Assembly: GCA_006384855.1 (NCBI GenBank)
Contig: VCJN01003300.1
Coordinates: 1-64,000 of the forward strand
Length of the DNA stretch: 64,000 nucleotides
Reading direction: 5' to 3'
From: Tetraselmis striata
Lineage: Eukaryota; Chlorophyta; Chlorodendrophyceae; Chlorodendrales; Chlorodendraceae
The notes under the pieces are model-generated. The model saw nothing but the letters and a program-made list of their open reading frames with translations. It was not told the origin of the DNA and searched no databases. Shown here in pieces: positions 1 to 10,527 of this stretch; position 1 is the first letter of the stretch; the number at the start of each line of letters is the position of its first letter. The translations under genes and the position numbers were made by a program.

Positions 1-699
1 ATGATAATGAAAATGTATCCAATTTTTAATCAAATTTTACCTGGCATGCCTCGCCGGGGCCAGCAGCAGCGTCAGGCCGTTTTACTACCGCCGCAGATTG
101 ACTGATTTATTCACCGCTTCAGGATTGGTTGATTAGTCGCTACAGCTGGGGCTTAGAAGCGGCTAATCCTTCCTTTTCCTGCCCACGAGGAACATGTTAC
201 TCGCTGCCGAGCAGAGAGTAGCACGGTCCAAGCACCTTGATTTCAAGACCAATAAATGGCCGGAACGCATTGGAGTCATCAGGCCCGGGGGGAGAGGGGA
301 GAGGAAGGAGGGGCTAGGGAAGGAGGACACCTGCACACCTGACACATTCCACAAGGTACGGATTTGTAGGCCCCTGATATTCTCATACCCGAAACGTTGC
401 ACCTTATTCATTCAAGCGACCATGCTGTGCTATTTGCAGCCTTATATTTATGATTCCTTACTTTTGGCATTGCTTGATTCTCAGTATCTGAGGCACCAAG
501 CCTTTGTTCCACTACATTTCCGCGAGAACATTTCCCATTTAAGTCGTCCACACATGCATATATGGCAGGAGTGCGTGTTATTATCATGAATTGTGTTGTT
601 GCAAAGTGCCTGCATCGACGCACGTATTGATTGCATGTGCATAAAGGCAATACTTCTCAGAGGAAATATCCGGCGCACCAATTCCTACAATTCCCCAAA
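1..699. other. No gene recognised
   Basis: I see no coding region with convincing composition or splice structure here. The stretch is mixed in GC content and holds short inverted motifs of the attagtcg / cggctaat kind near 130-175, which recur near 29480-29510. Open frames on both strands are short and low in protein-like character. Confidence 0.5.
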
Positions 700-1318
700 C
701 ATGGACAATTCGGGCACAACTACCTGCATTGCAGACGGTTCTGCATTTCTCAAGCCAGGGAATGGTGTGTTCATGTTCATTTTGTGCAGTGCACCAGAAG
801 GCCAGAAGCTGCTTTAGTGTTCCCGCTTGTTCCGAAGACTCTTTCACATATGTTACACAGGTGTTAAAGATGTTACACAAATACGCATCCCCACCTGTCC
901 CGCTGGGATGGATGATACAAGGCTGTGTGGTGCCCGGCGGGGCAGCTAAGCCGACACACATCATTGGCGTTGGCGTCATCCAGAATGTGTACTGTTCTGC
1001 ACATGTTCTCAGGTGTTCAGGCCTTCAAAGCCGGTCTGCCTGGGCATGCGGCGGGGCTACGGAAGAGGGAGGGCAGAGCTGTGGGATGTCAAAACAGTGC
1101 AAAGGATACTCGTACTCTCATATTCAGCAGTTTACTCCCAGACAAGGTACGCGTATGACCCCGGGGCCCGACTAGCTTTTAGGGCAAGCGTGATAGCACA
1201 CTCAGAATGTCAGCATTTCAAACAGTGGGACCTCTCTCGACCCGCCTCAAGAAAGGCTTAGCTGTCTACCCATTTTGAGGATGCGGTGATGTCCTTCAAC
1301 CCTCTACAGCTTCGTGTA

Positions 1319-1364
<46 letters not shown>

Positions 1365-1930
1365 CTCTGCATCGTCAGACACGTGCACAGTTCCCGTGTA
1401 GAGGTGAAGACCCCCACCTTATCCCTCTCTGCCCCTTGCTAATCCCGCGCGGCCCTCACCGTTTGCACCACAGCCATCACGCATGGTACCCATTCATCAT
1501 CTGGTGCTCATCACACCGTTCAAAGACTCATCGTGGCCTCATAGCGCAGTAGCGGCAGTACCTCTGCTCTGGCGATGTGGCAGCCGCCCGGAGCCACTTG
1601 GAATACCACCCACGTGACGAGCAGGGAGGCTTGGCTCAACCCTGCCCTACCTGTCCAGCCCGGCGGCAGCGCGAGCTGCATGGTCGCAGTCGGCTGTATT
1701 GGCTTTGTTGGCGGGTATGCAGTCCTTCAGACCTGAAACAAATTCGGCACACGATTCTAGCCAGCATGGCTGAGATGGCCATGACCTGCTCTTCATATTG
1801 TTTTGGGCAGCTCTGGAAGTCAATAAAATGCTGTAGCGTTCCTGCTTGTTATGCATCTTCTTCCACATTACAAACTTGCATGCCCACCTGTCTGCTGAGG
1901 CCTCGAAAGACAAGGCAGGTTAGGGGTGGA
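700..1930 (-). pseudogene. Decayed tandem copy of the neighbouring membrane-protein gene
   Basis: This stretch aligns by eye, in the same order, with the intact gene at 1978-3166 and its 3' flank. The segment around 1590-1640 matches 2985-3025 of the intact first exon (shared cttggaata and gacgagcag). The segment at 1455-1530 matches the end of that exon and its donor. The segment at 1010-1130 matches the intron, and 700-960 matches the 3' flank at 1740-1960. Most of the long second exon is missing, and the exon-1 frame slips by one base just before the donor, so it cannot make the full protein. A (CT)n tract of about 40 bases has expanded at 1322-1362 inside it. It is best read as a tandem duplication that lost an exon. 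The alignment is my own reading and was not computed. Confidence 0.6.
1322..1362. repeat. (CT)n microsatellite
   Basis: An uninterrupted CT dinucleotide run of about 20 units lies within the decayed gene copy. The intact neighbour has no such run at the matching place, so it expanded after the duplication. Confidence 0.95.
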
Positions 1931-1932
1931 TG

Positions 1933-1937
1933 TTACA
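1933..1937 (-). terminator. Putative TGTAA polyadenylation signal
   Basis: TGTAA on the minus strand lies about 41 bases downstream of the stop codon of the membrane-protein gene at 1978. TGTAA is the usual polyadenylation signal of green algae. This placement supports both the gene model and the organism call. Confidence 0.6.
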
Positions 1938-1977
1938 TGACCGCCGCGCGGCGCTTGGCGGGGCAGTCAAGCAGACG

Positions 1978-3166
1978 TCACCGGCGGCGGGCCATGGAGG
2001 CTAGGAACATTCGCCTGTTGTAGCCCGCAACACTCTGCCGCACTGTGCATGCCAGCTGCACCAGCACCACTGCAAGCATCACCAGTGCCGCCAGCTCCCG
2101 CCAAGCCTCGGCCGACACACTGAGAGAGCGCCCTGTCCGCCTCAGCCTCTGTATCATCAAGGCTGCCGTGAGCTCAGCGGTGACAAGGCTGTAATGCACC
2201 TCGCTGTGCGCTATCATCACCGGATGCGCAATGTTTGACAGAGCCGACATTATCGTCAGCATGGCTGCCATGCCTGCCGTCGAGGTCCCCGTCTCATCGA
2301 ACATGGACATGTTGCATTTATCCCCATCTCCCAGTCGGATGACGAAGTATGTCATGCCAAATTGAGCGAGCCCAATGGAGGTCCATGAGCGCTGAGTGAG
2401 GGACATCTGACGCCATATTGCAGGCACAGATCTGAAAACATATAGAACAAGCGTCAACAAGTACACCAGCTGGACGTCTAGTTGGCAGATGTCCGGCCGT
2501 TGGTGCATCTTCAATGCTGCCCCTGCCTGCATATGGAAGGGGCGCTCGCACCAGTTCAGGTCTCATCTTAGCCCTGTACTGTCCTACATATTTTTCTCAG
2601 GTATTCTAGCCTTCAAGGCGGTCTGCCTGGGAATTGCAGCGGGCTGCAGCAGAGGCAGCTCAGAGCTCTGTGATTCGAACCGTGCAAGGATAGTCTCTTT
2701 TTCAGAAATTTACTCCCGCTCTCCGTACCCACGAAGACGTGAATACCCCCCCACCCACCCCCTCTGCACAGACACACATCCCGGCCCTCACCGTCAGCAC
2801 CACAGCCATCACGTTGGGCACCCAGTCCATCACCCGGTGTCCATCCCATCGCTCAAAGGCGGCCTCCAGCTCGGGCGAACTGAAGACCAAGCAGTCCGAT
2901 AGCTCCACCCGGGAGTCCACCTTCTCGGCGTCTTGGCGCAGGCCCTGCAAAAGCTTTCCTGTGGCGCTGCGGCAGGTGCCCTGAGCCGCTTGGAATAGCA
3001 CCCAAACGACGAGCAGTGCGGCGGGATTCAACTCCACACTAGCTGTCACGGCCGCCGGCAGCGCGACCTGCACAGCAGCTGCCGACAGCAGAACCGCGAG
3101 TACCGGTATGCGGTCGCCCGCCTCGGTATGCACGAGAGTGGTGGCGTCGAACAAGCGAAGAAACAT
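1978..3166 (-). CDS. Multi-pass membrane protein, unknown function (two exons)
   Basis: The model has exon 1 at 3166-2792 (125 codons) and exon 2 at 2526-1978 (182 codons plus TGA). The donor is ACG|gtgagg, the acceptor is tatgcag|GCA, and both sides are phase 0. The predicted protein has about 307 residues. Hydrophobic stretches occur near residues 22-45 (IPVLAVLLSAAAVQVALP), 48-62 (AALLVVWVLF), 113-125 (VMAVVLT) and 140-155 (LVYLLTLVLYVF). More lie in the second exon (MAAMLTIMSALSNIAHPV, LVMLAVVLVQLAC), giving roughly six or seven possible membrane segments. The tail is basic (SMARRR). I recognise no family. The start at 3166 is the first in-frame ATG after a gctgacag that could itself be an acceptor, so upstream exons may be missing. 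A degenerate copy lies immediately downstream. Confidence is good that this is a gene and low for function. Confidence 0.6.
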
Positions 3167-3510
3167 GCTGTCAGCGGCAACAAGCGGGCTGTGACTTTCT
3201 TCTCGTTATGCAGCTGATAGGCGAACAGCGGGTCCGGAGGGCGGGCAGTGCCGCGAGCAAGCCTTTCGACGCTGGGCATGTCGCGTCGACGACTAAATGC
3301 GATGGGGTCCGATGCCTGCCCTGGGGCCGCCGAGGAGAACGGCGGCGGGGGTCATCAGATAACGCCAATACTGTACCGATGTGTTTTCGGCATCAATCAA
3401 TTCCTGGCCGATGTATTTTCGGCAATATCGTCCCGGCGTTTGTATATTTACATCGGGGCTTTCACAAAAACGCACTACAAAGAGATATCGTCCCGGCGTG
3501 TCCTGGTTTT
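3167..3510. other. No gene recognised; flank of mobile element
   Basis: I see no supported coding region. The segment around 3455-3485 (ggggctttcacaaaaacg followed by cactacaaa) resembles, on the opposite strand, sequence at 29360-29400. It may be a dispersed repeat fragment into or beside which the recombinase element inserted. Confidence 0.4.
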
Positions 3511-3652
3511 ATGATCTAAACTAGTATAAGGGGTTTCCTCCCTTGACCTAGCCGCTTTTCAGCTTCAAGTGCTGCTCAGTAGTACGGGAACTAGGCACCT
3601 GTCGCGCCCTTTTTGGGTGCAGCACGAGTTGACATACAAGCAGCCATAACAG
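3511..3652 (+). repeat. Left terminal direct repeat of the older recombinase element
   Basis: This pairs with 6434-6574 and with the 187-bp repeats of the young element (shared cttgacct, gcttttcagct, gtacgggaacta, gggtgcagcacgagt). The similarity continues past 3652 only in the left copies and the young element. Confidence 0.7.
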
Positions 3653-6433
3653 TTGTGCCTGCCATCTTCCAGTTTTGATTCGCTGCGTTACATGCGGCGA
3701 TATTAAAACTGTCTCGTAACTTGTTGCGAGCAAGGTCACCCCAGGTTGTTCAAGACCACACCCGGCTCACCACCCGTGTGTGATATTCTTATCCGTACGT
3801 CCGTGCGTTACCATGCCAGATGGAGAAGAACCCGTCGTTGAGCCGACGCTCGAGTCGCTACACGCATACGTGAATAAGGCCCAGTCTACATTCATGCGCG
3901 AGCTTGCAATATCGTTGGCCCAATTGACGGCTCGTGAGCGCGTTGTTGATGGAGACGGGGCACATGGTTCCGGTTCCGGGCAGCACATCGCGGGACAGCC
4001 GACAGGCAGCGGGGGAGCCGCAGAGCGCCCCGACTTGCTAGAGCTAGCCCAGAGCGGCCGTGTCGGAGCAAAATCCGTGAGTGACGAGGGTGACTACCTC
4101 GCGGTGCCAGAGCTACCGCAGCGAGCCGAGTCTGGTTACGAGGCCGTTCGACCGGTCAGCCGAGTGCCTGGATTCTTCCCCTTGAGCACCGACCTAACGA
4201 ACGAGTACTTCAAGCAGAATGACCGGCGTCTGCCGGCCCATGAGGAGTATCTATGGATGTCGTGTTTCGGCGCCCACATGGCCGCACTCTCCGTGGCTCT
4301 CGACGAGCTGCTGCCCTACGTCCATGCTGCAAGTCAGGACTTCACCCTCTCCCTCGCGAGAGCTCGCAGCCACGCCGAAGCCATCGACAAGGCGTTTCGC
4401 TTTCGTTTGGCATGTTTATGGAGGCTTAATGAGGTCAAGCGTGTGCACGGTGACCATCGGTGACCATGGTGTTCGGGACGTGCTGCGAGCCCAGCACTTT
4501 CAGCCTGCTTTTAAGCATCTGGGTTCCGCGATTTTTGGGGACCTCATGAGGGACTACGAGCGTCGCGTCTTCGAGGCGATAGTGGCCAGCAGCGCAAAAG
4601 CAACCGCTATTGCTCAGGTAGCGGCAGCAGCTGCAGGGCGTGGGAGTGGACGAGGACGTGGCGGTGGACGTGGGCGTGGCCGCAAAGGTGAGCACGAGTG
4701 ACGGTGTGGGGCGCCTTTCGTCGGAGCTGATGGAGCTGTGCGAGGCCAGCTTACTTTCGGTGACCGCCGCAAAGCGCACCCTTGCAGCTCAACGGCGGGA
4801 TGAGCGCCATGTGTCAGGACCTGACCCCCCCCCCCCCCCCCCACCTTACAAACTTCATTTAGACCTTCCTCGGTGCGGCGCTTCTTACAGTTACAAGCGA
4901 GTGCGGCTCAACCATCCGCACACTTGCACATGGTGGCTCAACCAACCGCCTCCCGTAGCATTTCATCACTGCGTCCGTCGGTTGTCACACTGCGTGTTAC
5001 AACTGGTTCGCAACGACCAAGCTTCGCGCGTGTACGTTACGCGCGTGACATGCGCTACGAGCGCGAAGGGCGCGCGGAGCGGCTCTCCTACCTGAACCTA
5101 GCTCCACAAACCCGTACTGGTGCTACTGCAAACCCGTCCCGCAACTACCGGCCAACCGCTGGGAACCTAACCGCTGTTGCTGAGTACTTTGCAAACAATA
5201 TTCGCCCCCATGGTACTCTGTCGGTAAAACGACGCACTTACGTAATTGACGAGCCCGAAGCTGTCGCTCCATGGGCTGCTTCACTGCGATCTCGACAGCA
5301 AGATGCTTTCGGCTCAGACTAGTTAGGACAGCGGACGCTCGACCTGCTCTCCAGCTCCCTCACCGCTCAGACACTCAAGAGCTACGCCGGCAGACTGTCT
5401 CAGTTTGCGGAGTTCTGTCACGACTCCGAGAACATCAGCCCGTTGGAGGCGACCACTGCTACTGTCGCCCGGTACGTTGCATGGATTGGTGAGCGAGCCA
5501 GGGCACATTGGAGCTAAGTCACTGCAACCCTGCATGTCTGCAATCAACACGTTCTTCGAGTTGCACAACCTCGACCATATCGCCAAGGACAGCCTACACC
5601 TTACTGCATCTAGGCGTGGGCTGATGCTGCGGCAGCGCCCTCTGGAAGCCGCCCCTTTGAGAGTTCCTCTGCATGATGATGTAGCTGACAGCTTCGTCGA
5701 GAAGGCCGAATTGATTGTGTCTGCTCCCACCACAGAGTACCAGCACGACTTCCGCGCCCTCGTGGCCTCGGTTGTCAACTTCATGTTCTTAGCTTGGGGA
5801 CTCACTAGCGTCTCCTGCCGCGTGTGGGATGCGCATGTCGACGATTATGACATTACCTTGCATGTGTACCGCGAGAAAGGTCGCGCTAGCCGATGGGGAC
5901 CCGACGGCATGCGCGTGCTTCTCCTTCCAGTGTCAGAGCACCCCCGAGTTGCACGTCTCCTGCACCACTTCATCGACAACGTACAGTCTGTCCCCCTTGT
6001 TACTGCTACCTTGGCTGAAACAAACTTCTGGGCGGTCACCCCAAGCGAGCAGTCAAAACCTTGGACCGCCGCTACAATGTCGGACTGGCTTTCTACAGCC
6101 GTCCGTCTTGTCGGTGCTGCCCCTCCCGCCGGCACCTCCTGGACCTCACACAGCCTTCGCAAGGGAGCAGCGTCTGCCGCCAACGCCATCGGAGTTCCAT
6201 TGTCCCACATTCGCTACCAAGGCGGCTGGGCCACTAACTCTGACGTCGTTCTGGACTACATCGACCCCAACGCTCTTCCTTCACCTGGCACATGGTTCTT
6301 CTTTGGCCACATCGCCCCCCTCCGCCACTTCCAAATCCAACAGGACTCCGCAGCGGTGGCCTTACTTCCCGGTCCTCGTTCATGACCTGGCGCTACCCCT
6401 TCTCCGTCAATCCACCGCTCTCTCCGTTCGCTC

Positions 6434-6574
6434 ATGACTAGTTTATGGGGTTTCCTCCCTTGACCTAACGGCTTTTCAGCTTCAAGTGTTGCTCAGTGGT
6501 ACGGGAACTAGGCACTTGTTGCGCCCTTTTTGGGTGCAGCACGAGTAGACACAAAAGTAGCCATAACAGCTGAG
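6434..6574 (+). repeat. Right terminal direct repeat of the older recombinase element
   Basis: Similarity to the left repeat runs from the atga/ctagttta start to about cataacagctgag. After that the sequence diverges into flanking DNA. Confidence 0.7.
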
Positions 6575-8156
6575 CTCGGTTGATGCATTAGCCCTTCGGG
6601 TTCGAATAATAATAATGAGGGAATTGTCTACGGGCTATGCGAGACCTATGACTGCAGTCAGCGCAAGAGGTCAAGTGTTGGGGCGGCTTCGGCCGATGTC
6701 CCAGGGCGACTTCTATTACTTTACTTTTATTGTACCGTATCTGCAGCGACTAAGGATTAATCCTTAATCCTTAGTTGGTACGAGTACCAATCGGTAATGA
6801 GAAAAGAATGTTCAGACGAACGGAATGTACATCCGCTAACGCTACACACTATACACTACGCCGCTAACGTATGCGGGATTCAGCAGAATGACGGTATCGA
6901 GCACTAGAGAAACACAGCAACTATACCGTGCGCTGCTAACCCCGCCACGGGGAAGACGGCGCGGGGGGGGGGGGGGGGGGATATCGAAGCGGAAGCGATG
7001 CCGCGGGTGTTTCGCTGGATTCTCGCGCCGTCCTTGTTGGTCAGTAGAACAGTGGGCGTCCACATAACAAATGGTGTTGAGCAGATCAATCGACTTTTCA
7101 TCAATTCTTCGGAAGAATAATGGCGACCCCGACTTTTCTCAATATGAATGATGATGACCATTGATCCTTGCGGCGCGACATGTACTATGATTGACCAGAA
7201 AAATAACCATCAGGGCTCCCTTGTTTCACCCTGGGAAACTTCTGCTGTGGGAGTCAGACGTACTAATGCATGCCGGAGGCCGTATGACGCTAGAACCATC
7301 TCGTGTCACTACCCGTACTTATTTATCAGTACGCCACTGCATATTAATTCGTGGAAACGATAAAAAGCACAAATGTCTGCCAGGGTCATCTTGCGCACGA
7401 CTATAGTGTGCTTGAATGCCATATGATATTGAAGTTGGAGTGTGTGCATGCTTGCAGGGTGAACAATCGCCCCAATCCAGCATCCAGCACCCCGTCCAAA
7501 CAGTGTGATTGCACATTCAGCATCCAGGCTCATGACTGCCCGGCATCCCACAGGTCCCCGCCGACATGAGCACAGAACACAATAGCCCATCCCCGTCCGT
7601 TTCATGCGCGCACTCACGCGCTGCTTCTTGTGAAGCGGCGTATGTTGGTGAGAGTGATGGCAAGTGATGGGTAGCAAAATGATACTGGAGGCTGACTTTT
7701 AAAATGTGCCTTTAATAGTAATAAGGAATGTTGATATAGTGACGGCGTACGGATCATTTGGAGACGAATGCAACTGCTGACATTCGAATGTGGCGGCATT
7801 TGGGTTTATGAACAGTCGGCTGCCTAGAAGGAAGACGAACCTAGTTAGCCCTGAAGAATTTCTCGAAGCATTCTGCATTGCGACGGCGTGCAGACAGTAC
7901 AGCTACCGTCATCTGAAGCTGGGAATCCTTGCATTTGTCGCAGTCCCCCTTCACACCCACGCCTCCGGAAGCCTGTGGCCCCTGGAGTGCCCTGGCCGCG
8001 CGTGGATACACACTGACTACAGAACCAGAGGAGGAGGGGCGAGCCGCCTGCTCTTCCCACCAGCATGCCCAACACAATTGCGGTGCGTCCAGAAGGTCCG
8101 GTGCCATCACAAAGCCCTTGAAACCACCCTCACTTGTCACTCTGTCAGCGGTAAGG
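6575..8156. other. No gene recognised
   Basis: No convincing coding region appears on either strand. Visible items are a near-perfect AT-rich palindrome around 6753-6777 (ctaaggattaatcc and its mirror), a G-tract at about 6962-6980 and several short ATG-initiated frames without protein-like composition. The open frames around 7841-8296 lie antisense or adjacent to the membrane-protein fragment and read as shadows. Confidence 0.4.
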
Positions 8157-8869
8157 CTACGAGTCGCGAAGAATAAAGTCCTCCTCAGTAGCCCCACTGA
8201 GCACCAATTTGGACCGCCACGGCTTGTCGCCCGGCAAGCCCCAGTTCCTCGCTGGCAATTCGGGTAGGTCAGCGTGCTCGCGTCCCCACAGAACATAGCG
8301 CCTTGCGCCCCGTATGGACACGTAGGCGCCGCTTACTACCAGCGCTAGAATGGCTAGTATGGCCACGATCGCCACGCAGTACTGCTGAACGTCCCAGCTA
8401 GTCCTGCGGCGGCTCTTCTCGGGTGAGCCACCGGGCTCGTGCTGCCAAGCGCCGTGCAGTCCCGCTGCCAGCTGTAACGGCGCCAACACCGTCGTCAGAA
8501 GGGCGCGATTCATTTCGTTCCTGGATGTAGCGCCGCAGATCCAAGCACCGCAACGTCCTGGCATACCTTTCCGGCTGAGGGCTCCCCCGCAAGCTGTCCA
8601 TCCGAGTTGCCTCGCTGCTTCCACATGGCATACCAGCCCGCCGCGGCAGGACACCTCCCGCTTGCGATGCGTTCGCTTGTCAGGGAGAGGCCGCGATGCA
8701 CGTTCTTTAAGACGGTTATGCTCTCCACAATTGCTTGTGTGTGATACTTTGCTGAATGGTTCACGTTGATGCTTGTGGCCTCCTGTAGCGCCTGCTTCTG
8801 GTGGCGCAGCTGTGGTATTTCGATACTCTGATGATTACATGTGCTAGATGCGACATTAAAGAACTCCAT
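8157..8869 (-). CDS. Fragment of a putative membrane protein, exon structure unresolved
   Basis: Two minus-strand frames look protein-like. One runs from an ATG at 8869 and gives about 70 polar, helix-prone residues (IPQLRHQKQALQEATS onward) up to a possible donor agcgggag|gtgtcc near 8660. The second ends with TGA at 8157. It contains one strong membrane segment near 8330-8390 (YCVAIVAILAILALVVSGAY) and a polar C-terminal tail ending GATEEDFILRDS. I could not find a phase-consistent splice joining them, so the middle of the model is open. I recognise no family. The young recombinase element begins only about 280 bases upstream, so a longer gene may have been cut by that insertion. Confidence 0.35.
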
Positions 8870-9151
8870 CAGAACTACAGATGATGGAAGGAAATCCAGC
8901 TATAGGCCACCATAGATAGGCGCCTTTGAAGCGCACCGCCAGCAGACGCGCACGCCCGGAACCGGCGCGCCACGCTCCAGCGTGCACGCACTCGACGACC
9001 AAGGGGGGCCGGAATTCGATACCTGTAATCCAGGTGTGCGTCCGTAATCCAGGTAAGAGTAATCCTTACTCTAGTCGCTACTTGCTGACTACAAAACACA
9101 TCAGCAGCCGAGCAGCACTGCAGCAGGGACCAAGCAGTACCATATCCCGAT

Positions 9152-9338
9152 ATGATCTAAACTAGTTTATGGGGTTTCCATCCTTGACCTAACCGCTTTT
9201 CAGCTACAAGTGCTGCGCAGTGGTACGGGAACTAGTAACTGTTGTTGCGCCCTTGTTGGGTGCAGCACGAGTAGACATAAAAGCAGCCAGAACAGCTGAG
9301 CCTGCCATCTTCCAGTTTTCGCTGCGTTCCACGCAGCG
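9152..9338 (+). repeat. Left 187-bp terminal direct repeat
   Basis: Starts atgatctaaactag and ends ccacgcagcg. It reads identical to 12055-12241. It contains two short palindromic spots (gggtgcagcacg, cgctgcgttccacgcagcg) that could be recombinase-binding arms. That last point is inference. Confidence 0.9.
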
Positions 9339-9451
9339 ATGTAAAAACTGTCTCGTAACCCGTTGCGAGCAAGGTCACCCCAGGTTGTTCAAGACCACAC
9401 CCGGCTCGCCACCCGAGTGTGATATTCTCGTCCGTACGTCCGTGCGTTACC

Positions 9452-10314
9452 ATGCCAGATGGAGAAGAACCCGTCGCTGAGCCGACGTTGGAGTCGCTGA
9501 ACGCAGATATGAGGGCCCAGTCTTCATTACTGCGAGAGCTGGCTACAGCTGTGGCACAATTGACGGCTCGTGATCGTGTTGTTGATGGAGAAGGGGCACA
9601 TGGCTCCAGCTCCGGGCAGCGCTTCGCGGGACAGCCGACAGGCAGCGGGCGAGCCGCAGAGCGCCCCGACTTGCTAGAGCTAGCCCAGAGCGGCCGTGAG
9701 TGCCGAGGATGATTACCTCGCGGTGCCAGAGCTACTGCAGAGAGCAGATTCTGGTTACGAGGCCGTTCGACCGGTCAGCCGAGTGCCTGGACTTTTCCCT
9801 TTGAGCACCGACCTAACGAACGAGTACCTCAAGCAGGATGACCGGCGTCTGCCGGCCCAGGAGGAGTACTTGTGGATGTCGTGTTTCGGGGCCCACATGG
9901 CCGCCCTTTTCGTGGCGCTCGACGAGCTGCTACCTTACGTCCCCGCCACTAACCAGGACTTCACCCCCTACCTCGCGAGAGCTCGGAATCACGCCGAGGC
10001 CATCGACAAGGCGTTTCGTTTTCGTCTAGCCTTCCTGCGGAGGCTGAATGAGATCAAGCGTGTGCACGGTGACCAAGCAAGGTGTTCTGGACGTGCTGCG
10101 AGCTCAGCATTTTCAGCCTGCTTCGGAGCATCTGGGTTCTGCGATTTTTGGGGACCTCATGAGGGACTACGAGCGTCGTGTCTTCGAGGCGACCGTGGCC
10201 AGCAGCGCCAAGGCGACCGCTACTTCTCGAGTAGCGGCTGCAGCTGCAGGTCGCGGGCGTGGGCGAGGACGTGGCGGCGGACGTGGACGCGGCCGCGAAG
10301 GTGAGCACGAGTGA
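9452..10314 (+). pseudogene. First coding region of the young recombinase element (broken)
   Basis: The region starts with MPDGEEPVAEPTLES in good context (accATG) and ends with an Arg/Gly-rich tail (GRGRGRGGGRGRGRE). The middle contains a conserved stretch around RPVSRVPGLFPLSTDLTNEY and a helix-rich part (YLWMSCFGAHMAALFVALDE). The same region is recognisable in the older copy and in the 26.5-28.9 kb fragment. I recognise no family. An RGG-type tail suggests nucleic-acid binding, so it may act as a DNA- or RNA-binding partner of the recombinase. It reads as broken at a few points. Confidence 0.6.
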
Positions 10315-10527
10315 CGGCGTGGGGCGCCGCTCGTCGGAGCTGCATGAGCCTTGCGAGGCCACCTTTCGGTGACCGCCGCAAGGCGCACCCTTGCAGCTCA
10401 ACGGCGGGATGAGCGCCCTGTGTCAGGACCTGACCCCCCCACCTTACAGACTTCATTTAGACCTTCCTCGGTGCGGCGCTTCTTACAGCTACAGCCGAGT
10501 GCGGCTCAACCATCCGCACACCTGCAC

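Larger units (their letters stand above)
3511..6574 (+). mobile_element. Tyrosine-recombinase element, older copy (fossil)
   Basis: This element carries the same parts as the young copy at 9152-12241. A left terminal direct repeat lies at about 3511-3652 and a right one at 6434-6574. A first coding region starts near 3813 with the peptide MPDGEEPVVEPTLES. A tyrosine-recombinase region ends near 6384 with the active-site segments HSLRKGAASAANAIG and VVLDYID. There is no reverse transcriptase, integrase, protease or capsid-like region. The two terminal repeats differ from each other at many positions, including a small gap near the start of the right one, which indicates an older insertion than the neighbouring copy. 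The coding regions are broken at a few points. Family placement is open: the recombinase is of the DIRS/Crypton sort, but the layout with plain direct terminal repeats and no reverse transcriptase fits neither neatly. Confidence 0.75.

Noticed and set aside
1535-1610. tRNA-like stretch (catagcgcagtagcgg)
   Set aside because: It resembles a tRNA D-arm in sequence only; no acceptor stem or T-arm can be paired, and it falls in the decayed gene copy.
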